A stretch of DNA of 64,000 bases from Acanthochlamys bracteata (Eukaryota > Streptophyta > Magnoliopsida > Pandanales > Velloziaceae). A program made the translations under genes and the position numbers. A model generated the notes under the pieces. That model worked only from the letters and a program-made list of their open reading frames with translations, made no database searches and was not told the DNA's origin. Within the stretch, counting starts at the first letter, position 1. The number at the start of each line of letters is the position of its first letter. The stretch is from NCBI GenBank assembly GCA_019914995.1, contig CM034140.1:248001-312000 (forward strand), read 5' to 3'. Of the stretch, positions 26,581-37,900 are shown piece by piece.

Positions 26581-27271
26581 AACAATCAAGCTGAACAGTT
26601 TCTGAAGACTGGAGTTAACTTTAGGAATGCATACGGAAGAAAATTTGAAGAAAAACTTGTGCCTTTTAAAGAAAATGTTTTTGAAAAACCTGAAGAAAAA
26701 CTGAATAAAGATAATTTCTCTTCAAACCTAGATGAAAATCTGTTGAATGTTCAAATCATGTATATGGTTGAAAAAAATCAGTAAAAGATCGATAGAATCC
26801 TGATTTACTTTCAAGGAAATTTCCTGATTTGAGTCTCCTGCATGTCCATAAGTTTAAACATAGATGTGAAACATCAGATAAGTAAACACATTTTTAATCT
26901 GTCAACTACAACTTGAACAAATTGTACTCTCATGTCAAATCTCTGTACAAATTCCACTAACAGGTAGAGGTAAACAAGTCTACATTGCCCTAACTTAGGT
27001 TTTGACACTGATGAAATAAAATTTGACTACATAAACTGAAACAGAGAAAATTTTTTGCAGACAGTGGTAGGTACCAAACCACAGAAGTAATCCACTATTT
27101 CATAAACGGTTTTGTTGCTGCGATTATGTATTATGTTTCAATGAAGAACATTGTAGATTTGAGAAAGAGAGCCTATGCCTATCAGGATTTTACTTAACCT
27201 ACAAATGGAGATCTTCAAACTTGTAGAACTAATTTTCTAAGCATCACTCTCAGTAGCTTTTAGCCTCCACT

Positions 27272-27472
27272 ATGGATACAATCATCATTGCTGCCGTGAT
27301 CTTGATCTTCATTCTAATCATTTGTGTACTTTGTTCACACAAACAAAACAATTATAGCGTGGCTGGTGATACGACGGTAGCTGCATATACAACAGATATT
27401 TCAAGGTTTTTGCTGAACCATCCTAAGCTGTTTGCAGATTATTCAGAAACTGTTCATGTTATTTCTTTGTAG
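27272..27472 (+). CDS. Possible small single-pass membrane protein, unrecognised
   Basis: A 66-codon frame opening MDTIIIAAVILIFILIICVL, a clear hydrophobic segment (residues 3-21), then a Cys-Ser-His-Lys turn and a short polar tail. The start has G at +4. It lies alone in an AT-rich interval between divergent genes, with no recognised family. A frame of this length can arise by chance in such sequence, and AT-rich DNA favours hydrophobic codons. Confidence 0.2.
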   Translation: MDTIIIAAVILIFILIICVLCSHKQNNYSVAGDTTVAAYTTDISRFLLNHPKLFADYSETVHVISL

Positions 27473-29337
27473 ATTTTGATGACAGCAACTTTATTGCAGC
27501 AAGAGTCTTACCCTAGAAAAAAAAGCCAAAAGAGCTGCTAAAGCCTTTTCTTGTTCTATGAGCTCAACTTCTCAGCATCTGATAAATGTTTCCACAAAGA
27601 CAACATTCCCAATAATTAAGATTGACTTATAATCCTTATTTTTCATCAATTCTTGACTTTACACTTCAATTAAATTCCTGATAAGATGTTTAACTACCAT
27701 TGATCAACTTAATACTTGTTTACGTGGAACTCGTGGGCATAATTCTACCATCATGAATGTGCTTTCGACATTGTAGACGTCAAAGAAATGCATAATGTTC
27801 TTTAAAGAATGACAAAATTAAAAAAATAAAAATAAAATAGAAATGAAAAACATGGGATTTCAGGTCAAAGACTCAAAGGTCTGGAATCATAAAAGATTAT
27901 TTATTTGCTCCATTCTTCATCTTGAGTTCATCAACATGTTAGGCTGATATCCATTACTGAGCTATACCAGATGCATGTTTATCTCTACTAAGTTGATACT
28001 CTTAATCATTGATGATTACGTGCTCTACGAGTTAATATACTTAATGACTCTTTGTTCTGATACATGTTTATAATACCAGTTTCTCATCATCTTTCTAGTC
28101 TCTGCTTCCACTTGTATTTCCTTTTGACTATTATGATTTTTATACCATTTCGGCTACGACAGAAGGTTAACGTAAACAGTTGTAAATTCTACTTGGTTTT
28201 TCTGCAAATCAAAGATACGATAAAAAAAAGTTAAAGAATTAATGAGACCTAAGGAACAAACTCAGCCACTATGAAGAATTGTTAAGTCATATAGCCCGTC
28301 GTGCCGTTTGAGTTAGACTAACCGTAGAAGATTGCTGCCCTTCTTTTTAAGTATATGCTCGTGTTTGACTCTGATTAGGGATTTATTTATTACTGCATTT
28401 CAATGACAAACTTCAAAGTTTGATGAAGATAATTATATATTATGGTATATGTGAAGCAGTGTTTTATCAAGCCAATTAACCTATATAATTCGCTCATGTA
28501 TATATTTGTTCTGTTCTTGGGGACTTCAAAGAAGTTGTTTAGTTCTGACGCAAGCAATTTCCTGATCTGGATTTGTTGACATTTATAGAACTAGGGATCT
28601 ATTTAAGGTTACATATGAACAACTAGTAGTATTAGTTTAGTTTTGCAACTACTAGTTCGTTGACTCCTCTTACAGCTTGCTTATATATAGTTCTTTAAAA
28701 TAAAATAAAAAAGAATTCCTTGTTTTGTTCTAGATCTTCAAACTTGAAAGAGCTGATTACCGACGCTAGAGCCACGAACTTCTTCATACTCTTATCTGTT
28801 TTTATTGACATTTTAAGAAACTATGGCTCCTAGTGATTTTAATAACCCAGTTAATTTCTTCCCTGTTTCTGTCTACTAGCGAACCAATCATAGTCATAGG
28901 TATAAAATTAAGGACTAGTTAGCTTGAAGATTCCAATAAATACAGCAAATTTCTTCCATAAAATATTTGCATTCTCATGGTTTTCTAAATTGTCGTTAGT
29001 TTTTGTTGTTACGTACTATCTGATATTGGAAGTATTAGGATTTTATTCATGTGTTCGAGCTACTTCTTTGACTAGCTCACCTCAGATTTCAACTACTGTT
29101 AGTTTAGTACACCTTGATTGCGAGCGTTTTGGATTGTTTTTAGAAATAAATTAGACATTTTTGCATTGTGGGATAGATATATTTGGCTAAAATTCAATAT
29201 CGAAACGTGAGAATGTACGCATTGATATATTGTTTGAAGCTAAATTTCAAACTATGTTTATGTTTTAGGACAGCAGAAGGAATTTTCATTAATAGGAGAT
29301 GCCGAAATTCCTCGAATTCCTTTTGCAATTGTGTTTA

Positions 29338-29846
29338 TTAAAGAATAATTTAATATCACATTACTTATCAATGATTCTTAGATAATAGTTATAAAGATTT
29401 GGGGGCTTACTTTTTTTTATTGACAATTAGTTTTTAGAAAAATTCTAAATTCGTCACATAATATCAGAACGGATTGAACCGAATCGGTTCAAAATGTGGG
29501 CTAAATCTAACTTATTATTCGTATCTATTCAGAACTTTTATGATCCGATTTATTTTAAGCAAAAATAGTCCGCTTTATTTTAGATAGTTCGCTTTATTCA
29601 AAAGGACAATTGTCCGCTATATTATAGGACAAGTAGCTCATTTCATTTTAGAACAAATCGTCCGCTTTATCTAATTCATTACGAAACACATAACCCATAT
29701 CAATTTAATTAAAAAAAAACGCTCTATTTGAGGGCAGATGTTAAAGAATAGTTTAATACCATATTATTTATCAATAATTCGAAATAATATTCATAAAGAC
29801 TTGAACTCATTTTTTTTATTACTAATTGATTTTTAGAGAACTCAAA
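29338..29846. mobile_element. Short element flanked by about 105-bp direct repeats (TRIM-like candidate)
   Basis: Two diverged direct repeats, 29338-29446 and 29740-29846, share the start TTAAAGAATA.TTTAATA, a central TTATCAAT.ATTC, then TATTCATAAAGA/TATAAAGA and a T-run followed by TTTTTAGA. The 290 bp between them contains several copies of a GTCCGCTTTAT-like motif (around 29568, 29610 and 29670) and an 8-bp-arm palindrome TTGAACCGAATCGGTTCAA at about 29475. There is no coding capacity. This architecture fits a terminal-repeat retrotransposon in miniature, but I could not establish a primer-binding site, TG/CA ends or a target-site duplication. Confidence 0.4.
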
Positions 29847-30035
29847 TGAAAGCAGAACAAAAGTATAAAAAAAAAATCGAACGCAAAGAGTCAAAGACAA
29901 AGAAGAAAAGTCAAATGAAGCGAAAAAGATACGAAGTCAAACTCTTCAAACCCCGTCCTACTCGTCTTTTAACCTTTAACAGATTAACAATTCAAACAAA
30001 TTCTTTTTCACTCCACTGTTTCTCCTGCTCATCCT

Positions 30036-30044
30036 TATAAAAAA
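30036..30044 (+). promoter_or_regulatory. TATA box of the MYB gene
   Basis: TATAAAAAA lies 83-91 bp before the MYB start codon, preceded by pyrimidine-rich sequence. Position and sequence fit a plant TATA box with a leader of about 60 nt. Confidence 0.6.
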
Positions 30045-30126
30045 CCCCAAGGACTTCATTCCAACTCAACGAGAAAACAAAGCAACACCTTCAAGAAGAA
30101 GAAAACAAGGAGAAATTAGTCAGTAG

Positions 30127-31927
30127 ATGGAGATTCAAGGGAGAGGTTTCAGTAGTTCAGTAACAGAAGCAAGTGAGGAAGAGATGAAGCTCAGAAGAGG
30201 TCCATGGACTGTTGAAGAAGACCTTCTGCTCATAAACTACATTACAGTACACGGGGAAGGCAGATGGAATGCTCTTGCCCGCAGCTCAGGTACTTGTACT
30301 CAGCAATCTTTTTCCGTTGTTTCTGTGAATAAAGCTTATTTATATATAGCACAATTTTAGAGATGATGCTGAAATACAGGGTGTTTTATTTATTTAACAG
30401 GATTGAATAGGACCGGAAAGAGCTGCAGGCTACGGTGGCTAAACTATCTCAGGCCTGAAATCCGGCGGGGCAACATCACCCCTGAAGAACAACTCTTAAT
30501 CCTCGAGCTACACTCAAAATGGGGAAACCGGTATGTATTCCTTGTGCATACTGATCTCACGCCGTTATGACAGTTTTCAGCTAAAACATATATTATCGTA
30601 TACAGAGTATGCAACTGTGATTAAACAATGAACACGAGTTGGGTTTCTTTAAATTTGCATAGATATCATTGTCAGAGAGTACTGAAGCTGAAGTTGTAGT
30701 TGCCAACACGCTACTTGAAAGAGACTGAAAATAGAAAAGCGGAAACCGATAGATAGATAGATTCATATCTGAACCATGAATGACATTGTATGAAAGAAGC
30801 ATTTATGTAGTAGAGATAACAATTTCACATAGAAAAAACAAAAATCTAGTTGCCAATTAATCATTGTGCACATTTAGAGCAAGCTGCTACCTAGCTGTAT
30901 AGAATGTACTCGGCATGCATTTAATTCATCTATCATGCTTCTGCTTCACTATTGCCCGAGAAAACTAGAAAGGAATAAGAAAGGAACAAAGAAAAGAAGA
31001 GGAAAAAGAAGGAAGTAAGAAAGAAATAATTAAAAAAGCTGCCCGATGACTTTGAAAAATCTCTAAATAAGTCTTTCTAAGACTGGTGTCGAGAAATTTG
31101 TTAGACAATGATCCAAAAATTAGAATAAGAACACAAATCACCGATTGAAACATCGAACTGCATAGTGAATTGGTGACTTCGAGGAAAAAAAATTATACTG
31201 TTAATCGCCAGAAACAAACGCAACTAATATTGAGCTGAAGTTTTAATTAAGTCATGCCTGATGACCTTTGGGTCAATTAATTGGTAGTTTGCATTTTGCA
31301 ATAGTTATTTTAATTCCTCCAATAATATATACAGAATTATTCTTGAACTGCAGTTGGTCTAAGATCGCGGCTCATCTGCCTGGAAGAACAGACAATGAGA
31401 TAAAGAACTACTGGCGAACAAGGGTCCAGAAGCAAGCCCGGCAGCTCAACTGTGATGTCAACAGCAAAAAGTTCAGAGATGCAATGCATTATCTGTGGAT
31501 GCCACGCTTACGTGAGCGCATCAGTGCTGCCGCAGCTGCTGCCTCAAAAGCTTCCGGGGATTTAGATAACAATCATCCCTCGGAATCGAACCAAGAAGAG
31601 CTCCCATGGCGTCCATCCATTGCTCCCGAGAGTTCAGTAATCACTAGTGCTGCTGCAGAATCAGCGTCCCCAGAGCTTCAGACAACTCAGCTTTCATCGA
31701 ATTCTGAATGCTCATGTGGTCAATCTCAAGTGATTCATTTAGATGTTTACAATCTGTCAGGCAATGACGGAATAGAACAAGCGGAACAGTACAACAACTG
31801 CTGGAGTACCGATGACTTGATGTCTAACCAAGAGCAGGTCTCGCTTCCTAGCTTCGAGCAATGCGGAAGCTTAGATGATTTCTGGAATGTTGATGATGCT
31901 TGGTTTACGCAACTTATGCAACAGTAG
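30127..31927 (+). CDS. R2R3-MYB transcription factor, subgroup 20 (MYB2/62/78/108/112/116 group)
   Basis: Three exons, 30127-30289, 30401-30530 and 31354-31927 (867 nt, 288 residues), with the intron phases usual for R2R3-MYBs. R2 spans about 24-76 ([17 protein letters not shown], then [20 protein letters not shown]) and R3 about 77-127 ([20 protein letters not shown], then [20 protein letters not shown]). After R3 come [20 protein letters not shown] and WMPRLRERI, matching the subgroup 20 signature WxPRLxE. The C-terminal half is Ser/Glu/Gln-rich and ends [17 protein letters not shown], an acidic-aromatic segment typical of activation regions. Subgroup 20 members act in jasmonate/ABA, phosphate-starvation, senescence and stamen or wound responses; which orthologue this is cannot be fixed by eye. 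Intron 2 (823 nt) is long for the family but unremarkable. Confidence 0.93.
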
Positions 31928-32800
31928 ATTTCTCTCTACTACTGAAAAAAGTGAATGCTGCTGTCAGCTTCGTGTTAGATTAGTAGGGATGAGATTTAGA
32001 TAAATTTACCTGAGAAACTGTAAAATATGATTCTTTGGAGAGTAACATTCTGATATTTTGGTGTTCAGATACTAAAATTTGCATCTGGACTAGAAACTCG
32101 TTTCAAGTATAGGGTAATAATGTCAGCTAGCAGCGAAATCTTTTATATGAACAACTCAACTATTTCATTGGGAAGGCAACATATTCAAGAAACATGATTG
32201 TTTTGCCTTTTTTAAGAACAGTGGAATTTTGCAGTTAATATTAATGTTGTTGTTGTTGTATTGAAGATGACTGGCTGCTGCTGCTAAGGCCATATTTATT
32301 TACATATAAACTCAATTTTTTTAAAAAAAAATTACTTTCAATTCACTTTTAAAATAAAATAAACAAAAAAATTATATTTACCAAAATTTTTACTTTCACA
32401 ATATAAATTTTAAAACTAAAACTTTTAGTTTTGAACTCACTTAGAACACAAAATAAATATAAAAAATTACTTTTTACAGATTTAGTTTTACAAACTCAAC
32501 TCACGTTAGATAAACAAGCCCCAAGAATCAAGAATTAATGTACGACGGTTGGTATTTTGAATGATTGGAAAAGAAAGATCATCTGAAAGTTGAATTAGAG
32601 TTGGCAAATGATTGGGTTAGATAAGTTTTGATAGAGACCCTGAACTGATCATCATGATCTTCTTCTTCTCCTTCTTTGATTTCTAAACTTTATATGTAGT
32701 TTTTTTTTTCTCTTTCCTTCTCCTGTAGTTTGGTAAACCAGGCAAATAAATATGAGCAACAATACTATTCACTTCATTAATAAAGCAGTTTTGGTTTGGA

Positions 32801-33047
32801 ACATAGGGCGCGTTTACGTACACCTTCAAATTCATTTTTTTAAAACTCACTTACATTATAAAATATACAAAATTAAAATAAATTATTTTTATTAAAAATT
32901 TATTTATAAAATTTAATTTAAAATTTATTTATAATATAAAATAATTATAAAATTTTATTTTTTATTAAATAAAATTTTATAATTTTTAATTTTATTTATT
33001 AAAATCACTCTCAAAGTGAGTTTATCTTATAATAAACACGCACATAG
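32801..33047. mobile_element. Foldback MITE candidate with ACATAG flanking duplication
   Basis: A 235-bp AT-rich element (32807-33041) is bounded on both sides by ACATAG (32801-32806 and 33042-33047), a likely target-site duplication. Its ends are imperfect inverted repeats: the left end begins GGCGCGTTTAC, and the right end read on the other strand begins GCGTGTTTATT. Deeper in, AAACTCACTT on the left pairs with AAAGTGAGTTT on the right. The core is almost wholly A/T and non-coding. This fits a non-autonomous DNA transposon; the superfamily is undecided. Confidence 0.6.
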
Positions 33048-33129
33048 TTTGTCACCGAGAAAACAATAATACAGGAAGTGGAACTGAAGAGCGAGCAAGC
33101 TTGAGAATTTTCAAGTTGGTCAAACTTAA

Positions 33130-33385
33130 CTGATTTGGGCCGACGATAATGGGTCATAAATTAAGGTTGATTAAGCCCAAACATGTTTCGACTAGATTAA
33201 AGCCCAATACATTTGAGGCCCATAATCCGTTGCATTTCATGCAAAAAAGGAGAAACACAATGAGAAGAAAGAAAACCGCACAATTTCTCAGACCGAGCTT
33301 GTTATCCATCTGTAAAATTTGTCCATTTCTTTCCATGGCTACATCAATCCACCCATCCGCAAGCGAGAGGAAGATAACAGTATGA
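33130..33385 (+). pseudogene. Orphan promoter-like module with short first-exon-like ORF
   Basis: Four or five site II-type motifs crowd 33135-33225 (TTGGGCC, ATGGGT, AAGCCCA, AAGCCCA, AGGCCCA). About 110 bp further, an ATG at 33335 opens a 16-codon frame (MATSIHPSASERKITV) ending at 33385. The arrangement resembles the promoter, leader and first exon of a housekeeping gene, yet nothing recognisable follows before the invertase promoter. It may be a captured or decayed gene start, or chance. Family unknown. Confidence 0.25.
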
Positions 33386-33442
33386 CAGAATTGTGGACAA
33401 CATAAAATTCTTCCTTATAAAAAGAACAAGGAAGCCAATAAA

Positions 33443-33448
33443 CACGTG
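33443..33448. promoter_or_regulatory. Distal G-box CACGTG
   Basis: Palindromic G-box about 1.47 kb upstream of the invertase start, inside AACACGTGGT, which also fits the ABRE core. Binding by bZIP or bHLH factors is known for the motif; its use here is untested. Confidence 0.3.
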
Positions 33449-34195
33449 GTCGGACTTCTTTGGTTGGACGCAAACCTGAAACACCACGAGAATTTAGTTT
33501 TCCGCTTCTATTATTTTGGGTTCGTATGAACCCAAAATGGTGGGGCCTACGTGAGCGAAAAGCTCGTTAAAAAACGTTTAAAAGTGTTTCTAAAATAAAA
33601 TAAAAAATATTTCTTTTTTTCTTTTAAAATATAATAAAATTTTTTACTATTTAAAATATTTTTTTATAGTTTTTAAATTTTAAAGTAAAATTTTTAAATA
33701 TTTATAAAATATATATTAAAAAAATATAATATATAAAATTAAAATAATAAATAAAAAAATTCGGACGGGCGTTATCCACCACTTTTTATTTCCGAGATAT
33801 CATTGGCCCGCTCTTTCAGGGATACCTCGTTGTCCCTACAAATGTATTTGCAAAATAAGCACTTCAATTGCTCAATTATCCGTTATTGTCCAAGAGAAAA
33901 ATGTACTGGCAGAGCTAAACCAAGCTTAACAAAATGGTAATTGTGAAATTTTGAGTAATTCTTATATTTTACTTTATTAAGTGTGAGTGTGTGAAAACCG
34001 AATCAAACCTATTCAAGTAGAAATGTTTTGAGTGAAGGATTTGATATCTTTAGAACAAGTATTGGACGAGCTATTTTGTAAATAATTCTAGTAGGACGGA
34101 CGATGAAACTATAAAGATATGTTGAATAGCTTCAGCCGTTGATTTAAAATCATACGGCTCAAAACGAATACGAAAATCTAGCTAGACGAATTTGC

Positions 34196-34263
34196 TGACG
34201 TCAGGCATGTAGGGAACAACAACATATCCCGTTTTGGTCGGTGGTAGGCAATCAGATCACGTG
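34196..34263. promoter_or_regulatory. C-box plus G-box cluster upstream of the invertase
   Basis: A perfect palindrome TGACGTCA (34196-34203) and a perfect palindrome CACGTG (34258-34263) lie 62 bp apart, start to start, about 650-720 bp before the invertase start codon. Both are high-affinity plant bZIP sites, and G-boxes also bind bHLH proteins. Their pairing suggests light, ABA or sugar-linked control of the invertase; that is inference. Confidence 0.4.
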
Positions 34264-34735
34264 CGTTCTCTCTCTTGCGCCGTCAGTTAGACACCCTTTT
34301 TCAGTTAGTTTAAGATATTTACAAATATTTGTTAAAAATACTATTAAAAAAATAAATATATTTATTATAAAATTTTTAAAATATAAAATATAAATATAAT
34401 TATTTTATTTATAACTTTCAAATATAAAAAATTAGAAGAATTATGCATAATATTTTTGAGATTTAAAAAAAATGTATTAGGATCAATGATAATTCCAAAT
34501 ATACCCTTTATTATCCTTTAAACATTACCAATTAAACATTTATACCCTTCTTTTGATAACGCGCTGTGTCTAAAACAGTCAATTGTTACTTCCTTCACAG
34601 TAATCAAACAACCCACCATGACCATTTCCATCAAAACAAATTTCAATTTTCCTTCTTTCTTACTGAATTAAAAAAAATAAATATAATTTCTAATCTAAAC
34701 CCACACGCCATTTTCTTCTCTTTCAATTCTTTTAT

Positions 34736-34742
34736 TATAAAT
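34736..34742 (+). promoter_or_regulatory. Possible TATA box of the invertase gene
   Basis: TATAAAT about 175-180 bp before the chosen start codon, following a pyrimidine-rich stretch. This would put the transcript start near 34770 and make most of the open frame upstream of the ATG promoter rather than coding. Confidence 0.4.
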
Positions 34743-34916
34743 CGGTTCCTTCCTGCTGCATTTGGTTTCTCTCTGATTGAATTTACTCAAGAATTTCCCC
34801 TAATTTCTCAAAAATTGCAACTACTTTTCTCAGTTTTGATTCTTTATCTTTTGGATTGGATTGATAGGGTCATCAAAGAATTCAACTTTTTATTTTTTTG
34901 TTGCTGGTTGTTTGCT

Positions 34917-37900
34917 ATGAATGCAACGAACGCCATGGGAATCTCCACCATGGCAAGACCTTGCTGCAGAATTCTAACATTGTGCACCAAGAATTCACTA
35001 TTCCCAAAATGCCTCCACCACAGCCGTAGATTCTCGTCCTCCACCGGTGCTGCTCTTTTCCGGCGGCACACCATCTCGTCGTGCGCTGTTGAGCCACCAC
35101 GCGGCATGACGATTGCTGCTTCTGCAGTTTCCGATGTTCGCCGCATGTCTTCGCCTGCGGAGGCGCCGCTAGTTGGTGGCGGAGGAGGAGATGAAGCGTT
35201 TGAGAGGATCTACGTGCAGGGGCATTTTGGGAACCCTCCTATCATTGAAACGGCAGAAGAGATATTTCCGGTCCCGGCGCAGCCGTCGCAAACTTTGACG
35301 GTGAGAATGTTTTACTGTTTTTGCATAATTGGGCCCTTATAAATTGTTTTGCAGCTTGAGTCTGACTGAAAAGTTTTCTTGCAGAAAAACCAGGAGGACG
35401 AATGGTCGGAGGTAGAGAAGGAAGCTTGGAGATTGTTGAATGCCTCAGTGGTGAAGTATTGTCAAAGTCCAGTGGGAACATTGGCGGCAAATGATCCGGG
35501 AGCCTCAGCGCTGAACTATGATCAGGTGTTCATCAGGGATTTCATACCATCAGCCCTAGCTTTTTTACTCAAGGGAGAATCTGAGATCGTTCGGAACTTT
35601 CTCCTTAATACCCTGCAGCTTCAGGTGAAATGAATCACCACTATTTACTTGTTTTTATTCTTGTTTTAATCCATTTAATCTGTCTGTGATGTCTTAACTT
35701 ACTATGTTCACAAAAAATTGTTAAGTCTTGTAAGTATTGGAAATTCTTATTTATAATTATCAACATTTATGTGAAGTTAGTGTGAAGGACTTTAATATTA
35801 ATGGTCTTTCTGTAGCCCATATGGACTTTATTGTTGCTCTTGGTGTCCTTCTGGATGCCAAATGAAATTATAATTTACTATTATGGAGTATGGAATTAAA
35901 ACTATATTTATCGTGAGAGACTAGTAATACCATGTTTACCTATCCTTATCGAGATAGCTATCAGAAATGGTCTTGTTCTTCGCAATACTATCCTAGAAAG
36001 CTTCCTTAAATTGTTGTTGGCAATGCTAATGTGTAGACTTCTCCTCACCAGAATTTAGCTCTACTACACCATGAAATTAGTATCTTATGCTTGTTTCTTT
36101 GCAAGGTTTGCGCATAATGCATACATATTTTTCTGTCATTGATCAAACTTACATTTGCTCTTCTTTTATTTAGTTTCTCATGCCCATTTGAGCTATTGAT
36201 GACAGTTCTTGCTCTATCACTTATCTAGACTTGTTTCATGGATCTCGTCGTACACTGGAAAATGAAATATGATCTTGCTTAAAAACTCGCCTGGCAATTT
36301 CTCCATTTCTATACCTCTCTTGGTTCAATATCATCGCAAAACATGGATATTGCTTTTGAGTTACACTTCTATGATTGGCATAGAATACAAAATAAGGAGA
36401 ACTTGGACACAAACTTGTACTAGCACCAACTAAATGGCCTCACTAATTCTAGAAGCATCAACCAGTTTTGGCTGATCATTTCATGTTGAGCTTGGCTTTC
36501 TATATTGCTACTAGGATCCTCATCTTTTAACAGTAAGCACTCGTTAATCTTACAGATGAGTTTTTGGATCTTAACCCTTCTGCTGTTTCATATTGTTATT
36601 CCAGAGCTGGGAAAAGACTGTAGATTGCTATAGCCCAGGTCAAGGGTTGATGCCAGCTAGCTTCAAGGTGAGCACTGTGTTCCTGGACGAAAAAAATGAA
36701 ACATTTGAGGAAGTTTTGGATCCAGATTTTGGCGAGTCAGCTATTGGCCGCGTGGCCCCTGTTGATTCTGGTGAGTCTGCTACCTTTGATGGTTGCTTAC
36801 CATAACAAAGATTAAATAAAGGCATCCGCTGAAATCTGGCCTTTATTTCAATTATTCATGACTTTTATGACTAAACCACCCTTAGCTGCACAGCCATATG
36901 AAAAACCTCTTGCTTCTGTGCTCTGTCTACTTGATCTGTAATTTTTATCCAGTCAATACTACACATGGATAATTCTCTATGGTATAGAATTAAATTTTGA
37001 TAAAGGATGGAAGGGCATTCTATGCATAAAGATGAACAGTGAATGACCTTCTACCAAAGGTGTTTGATCTGGTACGAGGAAGGATGTGTCTTCAGGATCA
37101 TGTTAAAGTCAAGGGCTACCATTGGAGCTAAAGCTTATGACGAAATCACACAAGAATTCTAATACAAGTGGGTTATGTTTGCAGGTTTATGGTGGATTAT
37201 TCTGTTGAGAGCCTATGGAAAGGCAACGGGGGACTATTCATTACAGGAGAGAGTTGACGTGCAAACAGGCATCAAACTTATACTTAATTTGTGCCTATCA
37301 GATGGATTTGACATGTTCCCTTCACTGCTTGTTACGGATGGTTCTTGCATGATTGATAGACGGATGGGCATTCATGGCCACCCTCTTGAGATCCAAGTAC
37401 ATTTTCGTCCTTCACAAAAATTTGTTTTCCTTTTGAAATCTCCAACATGTTTTATGTTTATTTGTTTAATTTAAGTTTGTCTTTTTGTTTAAATCCTCTT
37501 TTACAGGCTCTATTCTACTCAGCTCTGCGTTGTGCTCGTGAGGTGATTCCTCTCAATGAAGGGTCCAAGGGCCTTCTGCAAGCAATTACTAATAGGCTCA
37601 GTGCCTTATCATTCCACATTAGAGAATATTATTGGGCTGACATGAAGAAGATCAATGAAATATATCGTTACAAGACTGAAGAATACTCTCATGATGCTAC
37701 TAACAAGTTTAATATCTACCCTGAACAAATTCCTCAATGGCTAGTGGATTGGATACCTGAAAAGGGAGGTTACTTTATTGGGAATCTGCAACCAGCTCAT
37801 ATGGATTTTCGATTCTTCTCTCTTGGCAATATGTGGTCCATAGTTTCATCATTAGCTACAACTTGGCAAGCTGAGGCAATGCTCCATCTCATTGAGGAGA

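Larger units (their letters stand above)
25899..30126. other. 4.2 kb intergenic region upstream of the MYB gene
   Basis: Between the divergent PsbP-domain gene and the MYB gene. It holds a GA microsatellite, a diverged tandem duplication (26171-26580), one possible small membrane-protein ORF (27272-27472), a short element bounded by direct repeats (29338-29846) and a TATA box before the MYB gene. The rest (26600-27200 and 27500-29300) is AT-rich sequence in which I see no gene. Confidence 0.6.
31928..34916. other. 3 kb AT-rich intergenic region before the invertase gene
   Basis: It contains the MYB 3' flank (to about 32250), an AT-rich stretch at 32288-32520 that may be an old foldback element, a clearer foldback element (32807-33041), a promoter-like module (33130-33385), long A/T runs (33590-33765 and 34310-34470), and G-box and C-box motifs near the invertase gene. 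No intact gene was found. Confidence 0.6.

Noticed and set aside
28924..29154. 76-codon hydrophobic frame upstream of the MYB gene
   Set aside because: AT-rich DNA readily gives Phe/Leu/Ile-rich frames; there is no start context, homology or neighbouring splice structure to support it.
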